A DNA stretch of 5,993 nt from an uncultured Bryobacteraceae bacterium (GCA_937921835.1 CAKZVG010000763.1:1-5993); one strand, 5' to 3'. Shown: positions 1 to 5,802, counted from the first letter of the stretch. Notes: generated from the sequence alone by a model not told the origin. Translations and numbers: made by a program.

Positions 1-96
1 CTGGGCCTGTCCCGCCGCGGGCGCGGCGGCCGCCAGCCCGGAAGCGGCCAGCAGCCGCCGCAGGAATCCTCTTCGCTCCTGACTGCGAATCGGCAT
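1..96 (-). CDS. N-terminal fragment of a Tat-exported protein (identity unknown)
   Basis: Reading the minus strand from an ATG at 96 gives 32 codons open to the window edge. The fragment looks like a twin-arginine (Tat) export leader: residues 7-14 read ERRGFLRR, close to the S/T-R-R-x-F-L-K consensus, with R8-R9 as the twin arginines. It is followed by an alanine/leucine-rich hydrophobic stretch (residues 15-28) and a small-residue end (GQAQ) suited to signal peptidase. A strong ribosome binding site lies 5 bases upstream, which fixes the start. The mature protein lies outside the window, so no function can be given. In this kind of genome such leaders often precede periplasmic oxidoreductases or hydrolases, but that is inference. 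The gene follows the 169-591 gene on the same strand after 72 bases and may be cotranscribed with it. Confidence 0.75.
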   Translation of the reverse strand, partial: MPIRSQERRGFLRRLLAASGLAAAAPAAGQAQ

Positions 97-101
97 TCGA
101 G

Positions 102-109
102 CCTCCTTT
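102..109 (-). promoter_or_regulatory. Strong Shine-Dalgarno for the 1-96 gene
   Basis: The minus strand reads AAAGGAGG here, a near-perfect anti-16S match, with a 5-base spacer before the ATG at 96. It is the main reason for accepting this short edge fragment as a real gene. Confidence 0.75.
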
Positions 110-168
110 GGGAAAGAAAATGGATACCGCCCTTCATCCTACCCCGGAACGGCTGCCACGAGACGAAT

Positions 169-591
169 CTAGTCCAGTCGCGCCAGCAGTCGCATCATCG
201 CGGCGTGAGCCAGCACGGCGCCCGGGTCTCGCTGCATGGCCTCGAAGTAGCGGCGCTCGAATCCGCCGCCGGCTTCGTCGGGAATCAGGAGTTGACGCGT
301 GCGCCGCACCAGGCGCCCGGCTTCGCCCTCGGTGAGCGGCGCCTTGTCCGCCAGGCGGTGATCGATCTCCGCCACCAGCGCCGATAACCGCCGCAGCCAG
401 GCGAACCAGGGATCGTTCAGCACCAGTCCAAAAAGCTCCCCGTTCGATTCGATCCTGCGCACATCCCGCTCGTAGGCGGCCCGCTCGGAATCGAGCAGGG
501 TCTTGTGCAGCGCCAGCAGGCCGTTGCGCAATTCGGTCAGGCGCAACGGCGCGCCTGCCGCGCCGGGCTGGTCATCCCCCATGCACTCCAT
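169..591 (-). CDS. Small helical protein of unknown function (140 aa)
   Basis: I do not recognise a named family with confidence. The 140-residue product has no signal peptide or membrane segment and looks mostly alpha-helical and charged, so it is probably cytoplasmic. Conserved-looking blocks are LHKTLLDSERAAYE (28-41), DPWFAWLRRLSALVAEIDH (60-78) and an arginine-rich helix near 93-100. From memory, a similar LHK-ER-YE plus DP-FAWLR pattern occurs in uncharacterised acidobacterial and other soil-bacterial proteins. The frame stays open upstream to an ATG at 696, but that extension is arginine-rich, low in complexity and runs into the divergent intergenic region, so I rejected it. ATG 591 has no clear ribosome binding site. 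An alternative ATG at 582 has GGAG only 3 bases upstream, so the start is uncertain by three codons. It is transcribed divergently from the aldolase-like gene. Confidence 0.7.
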   Translation of the reverse strand: MECMGDDQPGAAGAPLRLTELRNGLLALHKTLLDSERAAYERDVRRIESNGELFGLVLNDPWFAWLRRLSALVAEIDHRLADKAPLTEGEAGRLVRRTRQLLIPDEAGGGFERRYFEAMQRDPGAVLAHAAMMRLLARLD

Positions 592-705
592 GGTACCGCG
601 GCGCGGATAGGGAGGACCGGCGGAGTCGGTGCGCCGCGCAGTCCGCGCGCGACGGACCGCCACCCCGCACTCGGCGGCGCCAGGCTGGGAAGGCACCCCG
701 GCCGC

Positions 706-725
706 GCCCGGCGCCCGGGCCGGGC
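706..725. repeat. GC-only inverted repeat in the divergent intergenic region
   Basis: GCCCGG at 706-711 pairs with CCGGGC at 720-725 across an 8-base loop, inside a run of 37 bases (696-732) that contains only G and C. Overlapping palindromes (GCCCGGGC at 713-720, GGGCCC at 722-727) allow several alternative folds. It lies 52-71 bases before the aldolase-like start codon. Its role is unknown: it could be an operator, a leader hairpin, or simply GC-biased intergenic sequence. Confidence 0.35.
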
Positions 726-760
726 CCCGGCGTGTGTTATTCTGCGAAGCGAACCCAGCG

Positions 761-770
761 GGAGGGGAGG
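761..770 (+). promoter_or_regulatory. Shine-Dalgarno that decides the aldolase-like start
   Basis: GGAGGGGAGG lies 6 bases before the ATG at 777. This supports starting at 777, immediately ahead of the Tat motif, rather than at the in-frame ATG at 732, which has no such site and would bury the leader inside the protein. Confidence 0.8.
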
Positions 771-776
771 TCTTCC

Positions 777-2003
777 ATGCCGTCGAGGCGGGCTTTTCTT
801 GCCGGCGCGGCGGGCGCCCCGGCGATTCTTCCGGGCGCCGCCGGGCGCGCCTACAGTTTGGCCGACATCGAGCGCATGATCGCCATGGGCGACGTCAAGG
901 GAAAGCTCTCGCGCGCCGACCTGCCCACGCCCGCGTTGATCCTGGAACTCGACGCCTTCGAAGCCAACGTGGCCAGGATGGCCGCCTGGGCGCGGCGCAA
1001 GAACCGTGCCCTGCGCCCGCACGCCAAGACCCACAAGTGCCCGGAGATCGCGCTGGCCCTGATGAAGGCCGGAGCGGTGGGCGCCTGCGCGGCCAAAATC
1101 AGCGAAGCCGAAGCGCTGGCGGCGGGCGGCGTCACCAACCTGCTGGTGACCTCGGCCTGCGTCGGACCGCACAAGCTTGAGCGCGCGCTGCGGCTGGCGC
1201 GCCGCCATCCGGAGACCATCCTCTCGGTGGACGACGCGGACCACGCCGCCGCCCTCGACGCCGCGGCCGCGGCGGCTGGATTACGGCTCAACCTGGCCAT
1301 CGACCTGTGGATCGGCAACCGTACCGGCGTCGAGCCGGGCGGGAAGGCGCTGGCGCTGGCCCGCCGCGTCGCCGCGCTCAAGCATGTCCGTCTGGCGGCC
1401 ATTCAGGCCTACGCCGGACAGGCCTCGCACGCCCTGGGCTTCGAAAACCGGCGCAAGGTCTCGCTCGACGCCATGGGGCTGGCCGTCGAAACGCGCCGTC
1501 TGCTGGAAAAGAGCGGCATCGCCTGCCCCCTGCTGACCGGCGGCTCGACGGGCACCTACAACATCGACTCCGAGATCGAAGGCGTCGACGAGCTTCAGCC
1601 CGGCAGCTTTCTGTTCATGGACCTGGACTATAGCCGCATCGGCGGTCCGGACGGCCCGGTCTTCCGCGACTTCGCGCAGTCGCTGTTCGTGATCGCCACC
1701 GTGATCAGCCGCCCCACCGCCGGCAGCGCCATCGTCGACGCCGGCTTCAAGGCCTTCTCGACCGACCGCCCCTTCGGTCCGGAACCTCGCAATCTCGAAG
1801 GGGTGAAGTACTCCTGGGGCGGCGACGAGCACGGCAAACTCACCCTCGGCAACTCCGGCCCGCCCGTGCGCCTGGGAGACCGCATCGAGTTCGTGGTGCC
1901 GCACTGCGACCCCACGGTGAACCTCTACGACCGTATTTACGCCCTGCGCGGCGAGCAGGTGGAAGCCGTCTGGCGCATCGCCGCCCGCGGCATGAGCCAG
2001 TAA
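777..2003 (+). CDS. Tat-leader D-threonine aldolase/D-serine dehydratase-family enzyme
   Basis: The 408-residue product belongs to the PLP-dependent fold-III (alanine racemase-like) family that holds D-threonine aldolase and DSD1-type D-serine dehydratase. These act on D-3-hydroxyamino acids, either by retro-aldol cleavage to glycine plus an aldehyde or by dehydration. The N-terminus has a Tat motif, SRRAFLAG (3-10), then a small-residue hydrophobic stretch to about 25, so periplasmic location is predicted. The barrel domain follows: DLPTPALILELDAF (48-61), RPHAKTHK (80-87) with probable Schiff-base lysine K84, and the phosphate loop TGGSTGTY (254-261). The C-terminal beta domain has DEHG (350-353) and PHCDPTVNLYD (375-385). 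H376 and D378 match the His/Asp metal pair described for D-threonine aldolase; eukaryotic D-serine dehydratase has His/Cys at these places. Without the leader the length (about 380) fits the family. Substrate is inferred only. It is transcribed alone and converges on the GNAT gene. Confidence 0.85.
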   Translation: MPSRRAFLAGAAGAPAILPGAAGRAYSLADIERMIAMGDVKGKLSRADLPTPALILELDAFEANVARMAAWARRKNRALRPHAKTHKCPEIALALMKAGAVGACAAKISEAEALAAGGVTNLLVTSACVGPHKLERALRLARRHPETILSVDDADHAAALDAAAAAAGLRLNLAIDLWIGNRTGVEPGGKALALARRVAALKHVRLAAIQAYAGQASHALGFENRRKVSLDAMGLAVETRRLLEKSGIACPLLTGGSTGTYNIDSEIEGVDELQPGSFLFMDLDYSRIGGPDGPVFRDFAQSLFVIATVISRPTAGSAIVDAGFKAFSTDRPFGPEPRNLEGVKYSWGGDEHGKLTLGNSGPPVRLGDRIEFVVPHCDPTVNLYDRIYALRGEQVEAVWRIAARGMSQ

Positions 2004-2019
2004 GGTTCGCCGTACCCGC

Positions 2020-2988
2020 TCAGAAGCCTTCCCACACCAGGGCCGGGAAGACCCGCTCCCTGCGGAAGCCCACCCGCTCGTAGAGTTCCACCGCCCGGCG
2101 GTTGGAGGCAGTGACCGTGAGACTGACCTTGCGGCAGCCGTGCGAACGAAAGGCGCCGAGCGAGCGCCGCAGCAACTCGTAGCCCACACCGGTTCCGCGG
2201 ACCTCGGGCGCCACGCAGATCTGCGTGATGTGCCCCACGCCTTCGGCCACCAGGCTGGCCAGGGATACCCCGCACACCCATCCGCCACCAGGATGAAAGG
2301 CCACCAGCGAGGCCGGCTGGAAGAAGGTTCCGCAGCCGGGATACTGGGCGAGGTTGGTCAGAAAACGGCGGGCCCCGGCGATCGAGCGGTACTGGTCGTT
2401 GATGTCGGCGTCGATGTGCGCGGCGTAGGCGGCCGGAATCAGCCGCGCCGCGTCTTCGTGATACCGGTCGTCCCAGGTTGCCACGGGCGCCCGCAGTGAC
2501 GCCTTGCCGGGGGGGAGAGGCGCCCAGCCGGCAAAGTCCAGCACCATGAAATTGCGCTCATAACACCTTGCGGAGGGGGCGAAGGGAACGGCCGAAGCCG
2601 GGATATGGCCGAGGAGCATGAGCTGCGATTCGATGCGGGCGACCGCCCGCGACGCCATCATCGCCTCGACGGTGGCCGCCAGCAGGTGGTGCTCGTAAGC
2701 GCGGCTCCCATGAGCGGCGCCCACGTACAGGTTGCCGACCAGCCCCTTGCGGTCCTCGCAAACATAGTACGTGTAGCCGGCCGGGCGGGAACCGGCCAGC
2801 AGCGCGAAGCCGCTCAGGGCGCGCATGCCCACGTAGCGCCGGATGAGATCGGCCGCGGGACGGAAATCCCAATGGAGCCGCGTCCGCCAGACGCGGATCT
2901 CCTCTTCGATCAGCGGGTCCAGATCGCCCGCGCCGATCCGCGAGAGCTCGACGATTTCGGGTGCGGGCGCTTCCGGCCGCGCCGCCAT
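2020..2988 (-). CDS. GNAT-family acetyltransferase-like protein, probably two GNAT repeats
   Basis: The 322-residue product ends in a clear GNAT acyl-CoA-binding domain. Motif A is at 254-277 (ITQICVAPEVRGTGVGYELL...), with the R-x-x-G-x-G type pyrophosphate loop at R264-G269. Motif B follows at 289-308, including ASNRRAVELYERVGF, a standard GNAT signature. The first 155 residues look like a second, degenerate GNAT repeat: a strand-rich GYTYYVCEDRKGLVGNLYV segment (71-89) followed by a helix, but without a clean R-x-x-G-x-G loop. Tandem GNAT proteins are a known architecture. The target is unknown; small molecules, peptides or protein N-termini are all possible. No signal peptide is seen, so it is cytoplasmic. 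The start at 2988 has GGGAGG 8 bases upstream. The frame continues upstream only by overlapping the aminotransferase antisense-free coding frame, which I rejected. It begins 22 bases after the aminotransferase stop, so the two are probably one operon. Confidence 0.83.
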   Translation of the reverse strand: MAARPEAPAPEIVELSRIGAGDLDPLIEEEIRVWRTRLHWDFRPAADLIRRYVGMRALSGFALLAGSRPAGYTYYVCEDRKGLVGNLYVGAAHGSRAYEHHLLAATVEAMMASRAVARIESQLMLLGHIPASAVPFAPSARCYERNFMVLDFAGWAPLPPGKASLRAPVATWDDRYHEDAARLIPAAYAAHIDADINDQYRSIAGARRFLTNLAQYPGCGTFFQPASLVAFHPGGGWVCGVSLASLVAEGVGHITQICVAPEVRGTGVGYELLRRSLGAFRSHGCRKVSLTVTASNRRAVELYERVGFRRERVFPALVWEGF

Positions 2989-2996
2989 ACGCGCAT

Positions 2997-3002
2997 CCTC
3001 CC
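2997..3002 (-). promoter_or_regulatory. Shine-Dalgarno for the GNAT gene
   Basis: GGGAGG on the minus strand lies 8 bases before the ATG at 2988, within the 22-base gap after the aminotransferase stop. It supports independent translation initiation of the second gene of a two-gene transcript. Confidence 0.65.
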
Positions 3003-3010
3003 GCCGCCCC

Positions 3011-4195
3011 TCAGCCCTTAAGAAACTGCTTGATGCCGCGCACCGCCTGCCGTGTGCGGTGCTCGTTCTCCACCAGCGCGAAGCGGACGAATCCTTCGCC
3101 GAGCGGCCCGAATCCGATGCCGGGCGAAACCGCCACCAGCGCTTTCTCGAGCAGCAACTTCGAGAACTCCAGCGAACCCAGACCACGGTAGCGCTCCGGA
3201 ATCGGCGCCCACACGAACATCGATCCCTTGGGCGGCTCCACTTCCCATCCCGCGCCGCGCAAGCCGCCCACCAGCACGTCGCGGCGCTTCTGGTAAACGG
3301 CGCAGATCTTGCGGGTTTCCTCTTCGCACTCCCGCAAGGCGATGATGGCGGCGATCTGAATCGGCTGGAAGATGCCGTAATCCAGGTAGCTCTTGATGCG
3401 CGCCAGCGCCGCGATCATCTTCGGATTTCCCAGGCAGAATCCCACCCGCCAGCCGGCCATGTTGTAGCTCTTGGTCATCGAGAAGATTTCCACCGCCACT
3501 TCGCGCGCGCCCTCGACCTGCAAGATGCTGGGCGCCCGGTAGCCGTCAAAGCACAGATCCGCGTAGGCGAAATCATGCAGGATCATTGTTCCGTGGCGGG
3601 CGGCCAGCGCCACTACCTCGCGCAGAAACTCGATATCCACGCACTGCGTGGTAGGGTTGTGCGGAAACGAAATCAGGATAAGCTTCGGTTTCACCAACGA
3701 CGTGCGGTAGAAGCGGCGCAACTCGTCCAGAAACGTTCCGGGATCGGGCATGGGAAGGGCGCAGGCGTTGCCCTCGGCCATCACCACGCCATATTGGTGA
3801 ATTGGATAGGCGGGGTTCGGGCAGACCACCGAATCCCCCGGTCCGACTACCGCGAACAGCAGGTGCGCCAGCGCATCCTTGGCGCCGATCGTCACGATGG
3901 CTTCCGTTTCCGGGTCCAGTTCGACGCCGTAGTTGGCCTTGTAGCGGCGCACGATTTCCAGCCGCAGGTTGGGAATGCCGCGCGACATCGAGTACCGGTG
4001 GTTGCGCGGGTTGCGCGCGGCTTCGATCAGCTTGCTGACGATGGGACGCGGCGTGGCGCCGTCGGGATTTCCCATTCCGAGATCCACCACGTCCTGCTGG
4101 GCGGCCCGGAGTTTAGCCTTCATTTCGTTCACCACGGCGAACACATAAGGCGGCAGCTTGCGGATGCGGTAGAAATCGTCGGTCGATGAAGGCAT
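3011..4195 (-). CDS. alaC: AlaC-type PLP aminotransferase (glutamate-pyruvate aminotransferase family)
   Basis: The 394-residue product is a fold-I, class I/II aminotransferase. It closely resembles E. coli AlaC as I remember it: RIRKLPPYVF near the start, MGNPDGATP (41-49), YSMSRGIPNLR (68-78), GAKDALAHL (104-112), NPAYPIHQYG (127-136), FPHNPTTQCV (177-186), HDFAYAD (207-213), SMTKSYNMAGWR (239-250) and VSPGIGFG (356-363). K242 is the PLP lysine, N180, D208 and Y211 contact the cofactor, and R371 should bind the substrate carboxylate. AlaC makes alanine from pyruvate and glutamate; related subfamilies use LL-diaminopimelate or other amino acids, so the substrate is inferred. It is cytoplasmic. 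The start is uncertain: ATG 4195 (MPSS) or ATG 4204 (MRAMPSS), neither with a good ribosome binding site. The open frame to 4420 overlaps gltA and is not coding. It is probably cotranscribed with the GNAT gene downstream. Confidence 0.88.
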   Translation of the reverse strand: MPSSTDDFYRIRKLPPYVFAVVNEMKAKLRAAQQDVVDLGMGNPDGATPRPIVSKLIEAARNPRNHRYSMSRGIPNLRLEIVRRYKANYGVELDPETEAIVTIGAKDALAHLLFAVVGPGDSVVCPNPAYPIHQYGVVMAEGNACALPMPDPGTFLDELRRFYRTSLVKPKLILISFPHNPTTQCVDIEFLREVVALAARHGTMILHDFAYADLCFDGYRAPSILQVEGAREVAVEIFSMTKSYNMAGWRVGFCLGNPKMIAALARIKSYLDYGIFQPIQIAAIIALRECEEETRKICAVYQKRRDVLVGGLRGAGWEVEPPKGSMFVWAPIPERYRGLGSLEFSKLLLEKALVAVSPGIGFGPLGEGFVRFALVENEHRTRQAVRGIKQFLKG

Positions 4196-4202
4196 AGCTC
4201 TC

Positions 4203-4208
4203 ATTGTA
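4203..4208 (-). promoter_or_regulatory. Candidate -10 box at the aminotransferase start
   Basis: The minus strand reads TACAAT (5 of 6 to TATAAT), overlapping the upstream candidate ATG at 4204. A transcript from it would begin near 4196-4197, essentially at the ATG at 4195, giving a leaderless or nearly leaderless message. No good -35 hexamer is seen 16-18 bases upstream, so the call is weak. Confidence 0.3.
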
Positions 4209-4257
4209 GTGGAATCGGTGCGCCGGACCCGCGACCGCGGAAAAGGCAGGGCGGCCA

Positions 4258-4283
4258 GCGCGCCGGGACCGTTCCCGGCGCGC
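4258..4283 (-). terminator. Perfect 11-bp hairpin after gltA, probable terminator
   Basis: An 11-base arm at 4258-4268 (GCGCGCCGGGA) is exactly complementary to 4273-4283 around a 4-base loop. It begins 16 bases after the gltA stop, in the short gap before the aminotransferase gene. On the minus strand the hairpin is not followed at once by a U tract; a short TTTT comes only about 12 bases later. It is best called a strong stem with atypical terminator context. It may stall or end gltA transcription and set the expression of the next gene. Confidence 0.6.
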
Positions 4284-4299
4284 CTGAATCGGACTCCGC

Positions 4300-5601
4300 T
4301 CAGCGGACCGGCGCGGCGTCCCGCTCTTCGATCGGAACGTAGTGCCGCTGCCGTTCGCCCAGGTACACCTGGCGCGGGCGGGCGATCTTCTGCTCCGGAT
4401 CGAGCAGCATCTCCTCCCACTGCGAGAGCCAGCCGGCGCAGCGCGGAATGGCGAACAGCACCGGAAACATCTCCGTCGGGAAGCCCATCGCCTGATAGAT
4501 GATCCCGGAATAAAAGTCTACGTTCGGATAGAGCTTGCGCTTGACGAAGTAGTCGTCCTCGAGCGCGATGCGCTCCAGTTCGAGGGCGATATCCAGCAGC
4601 GGGTTGCGCCCGGTGACTTCGAACACCGCGTCGGCGGTCTGCTTGATGATGCGCGCCCGCGGGTCGTAATTCTTGTAGACCCGGTGCCCGAAGCCCATCA
4701 GCTTCACCTCGCCCGCCTTGACCCTCTTGATGTACTCCGGGATCTTATCCTTCGACCCGATCTCCCTGAGCATCTTGAGCACGGCTTCGTTGGCCCCGCC
4801 GTGCAACGGTCCGTAGAGCGCCGAGGCGGCCGCGGCGATCGAGGTGAACGGGTCGGTGTGCGCGCTGCCGACCACCCGCATGGCGCTGGTCGAGCAATTC
4901 TGCTCGTGGTCCGCATGCAGGATGAAGAGCACGTCCAGCGCGCGCTCCAACACGGGATTGGGCTTGTAGTGCTCACCGGGGTTGGCGAACATCATGCGCA
5001 GGAAATTGCCCGGATACGAGAGTTCGTTGTCCGGGTAGGCATAGGGCATCCCGATGCTGTAGCGGTAGGCGAATGCCGCGATGGTCGGCACCTTGGCGAT
5101 GACGCGGTAGAAGGTGATGCGCCGCGTTTCCGGGTCGAAGATGTTCTTGCCCTCCGGGTAAAAGGTCGAGAGCGCGGCCACGGTTCCCACGAAAATCCCC
5201 ATCGGATGGGCGTCGTGATGGAAACCGTCCATGAATTTCTTGATGTTCTCGTGGATGATGGTGTGCAGCCGCACGCCCTCGGTCCACTTCTGGAGCATCG
5301 CCCGGCTGGGAAGTTCGCCGCGGTAGAGCAGATATGCCGTCTCGAGATAGCTGCTTTTCTCGGCCAGTTCCTCGATCGGATAGCCGCGGTATTCCAGGAT
5401 GCCGGCGTCGCCGTCGATGAACGTGATCCGGCTCTTGCAGGCGGCCGTATTCAGGAATCCCGGATCGTAGCTCATCAGGCCGAAGTCGTCTTGGGAAACT
5501 TTGATTTGCCGCAGATCCATGGCGCGGATCACGCCGTCGGCGATCGGGATTTCGTAGGACTTGCCGGTGCGATTATCAGTAATTGTAAGAGTGTCAGCCA
5601 T
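4300..5601 (-). CDS. gltA: Citrate synthase, type II (GltA)
   Basis: The 433-residue product condenses acetyl-CoA with oxaloacetate to citrate, the entry step of the TCA cycle, in the cytoplasm. The length fits hexameric type II enzymes (E. coli about 427). It has the N-terminal beta domain of this class (1-60, with GFLNTAACKSRITFIDGD at 48-65), then the helical core: ILEYRGYPIEELAE (68-81), LHADHEQNCSTS (228-239), GPLHGGANEA (264-273), MGFGHRVYKNYDPRA (302-316) and PNVDFYSG (359-366). H267, H306 and D362 correspond to the catalytic His/His/Asp set. H229, R315, R387 and arginines in ARPR (407-410) fit the oxaloacetate and CoA contacts. By recalled alignment to E. coli, NADH-site residues Y148, R166 and K170 are kept, but the equivalent of Cys206 is G209. 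The start at 5601 has AGGGG 8 bases upstream. It appears monocistronic, with its own promoter and a hairpin after the stop. Confidence 0.97.
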   Translation of the reverse strand: MADTLTITDNRTGKSYEIPIADGVIRAMDLRQIKVSQDDFGLMSYDPGFLNTAACKSRITFIDGDAGILEYRGYPIEELAEKSSYLETAYLLYRGELPSRAMLQKWTEGVRLHTIIHENIKKFMDGFHHDAHPMGIFVGTVAALSTFYPEGKNIFDPETRRITFYRVIAKVPTIAAFAYRYSIGMPYAYPDNELSYPGNFLRMMFANPGEHYKPNPVLERALDVLFILHADHEQNCSTSAMRVVGSAHTDPFTSIAAAASALYGPLHGGANEAVLKMLREIGSKDKIPEYIKRVKAGEVKLMGFGHRVYKNYDPRARIIKQTADAVFEVTGRNPLLDIALELERIALEDDYFVKRKLYPNVDFYSGIIYQAMGFPTEMFPVLFAIPRCAGWLSQWEEMLLDPEQKIARPRQVYLGERQRHYVPIEERDAAPVR

Positions 5602-5609
5602 TGAACATA

Positions 5610-5614
5610 CCCCT
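5610..5614 (-). promoter_or_regulatory. Shine-Dalgarno for gltA
   Basis: AGGGG on the minus strand with an 8-base spacer to the ATG at 5601. It agrees with the start chosen from the protein's family-typical N-terminus. Confidence 0.6.
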
Positions 5615-5696
5615 ATGGAGTGATTTCCGCCGGAACCGGGCTGAGGAACCGCCCGGCGTCAGACCGGACCAGGCAGACCGGCTACATGGCCGGCCT

Positions 5697-5711
5697 CCCG
5701 CCGGCGGCGGG
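5697..5711 (-). other. Small GC hairpin in the gltA leader
   Basis: CCCGC (5697-5701) can pair with GCGGG (5707-5711) around a 5-base loop, and CCGCCGGCGG (5698-5707) is itself a palindrome. It lies within the predicted 5' untranslated leader of gltA. The stem is short and could be chance in GC-rich sequence. No known riboswitch pattern was recognised in the leader. Confidence 0.25.
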
Positions 5712-5731
5712 TTTAGCCCCCCACCAGCGGC

Positions 5732-5758
5732 GCGAAGGCGATTATACTAAACCTTCGC
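5732..5758. repeat. 7-bp inverted repeat flanking the gltA -10 box
   Basis: GCGAAGG at 5732-5738 is exactly inverted as CCTTCGC at 5752-5758, with a 13-base AT-rich spacer containing the -10 box. A dyad centred on the -10 is a position used by repressor operators. It could also form a hairpin at the end of a transcript of the upstream redoxin gene. The binding factor is unknown. Confidence 0.45.
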
Positions 5759-5769
5759 CCGGCTTGCAG
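5741..5769 (-). promoter_or_regulatory. Probable sigma-70-type promoter of gltA
   Basis: On the minus strand a perfect TATAAT box occupies 5746-5741. A weak -35 hexamer, CTGCAA (3 of 6 to TTGACA), lies at 5769-5764 with the ideal 17-base spacing. Transcription would start near 5734, leaving a leader of about 130 bases before the gltA ATG. An AT-rich consensus -10 stands out in this GC-rich intergenic region, and gltA is the only gene downstream on that strand. Confidence 0.55.
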
Positions 5770-5802
5770 ATGCGCGGACCGGCGCGCAAGTTACGGCGGC
5801 CC

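Noticed and set aside
592..696. Upstream extension of the 169-591 gene to ATG 696
   Set aside because: The extra 35 residues are arginine-rich and low in complexity, and the conserved-looking motifs begin well after the ATG at 591.
732..776. Upstream ATG at 732 for the aldolase-like gene
   Set aside because: It would translate through the excellent ribosome binding site at 761-770 and place the Tat motif internally.
537..1244. A 235-codon minus-strand open frame spanning the divergent region
   Set aside because: It overlaps the start of the aldolase-like gene and the 169-591 gene; its composition is typical of a GC-rich shadow frame.
2004..2040. Terminator in the convergent gap between the aldolase-like and GNAT genes
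   Set aside because: The gap is 16 bases and no convincing stem-loop with a T run was found; a 6-bp stem just inside the GNAT gene has an 11-base loop and looks incidental.
1281..2288. A 335-codon minus-strand open frame
   Set aside because: It overlaps the aldolase-like gene in antisense and the end of the GNAT gene in another frame. It has no motif and no ribosome binding site.
2843..4189. A 448-codon open frame on the plus strand
   Set aside because: It lies antisense to the aminotransferase and GNAT genes, whose proteins carry clear family motifs. Its translation is rich in His, Arg, Gln and Ala without recognisable motifs, as expected from GC-rich antisense frames.
4342..5604. A 420-codon open frame on the plus strand
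   Set aside because: It is the antisense shadow of gltA. The citrate synthase motifs on the minus strand are unmistakable, and the plus-strand product resembles no family.
5772..5787. Short stem after the redoxin gene as a terminator
   Set aside because: Only 5 bp (GCGCG/CGCGC) and no U tract on the minus strand; too weak to call in GC-rich sequence.
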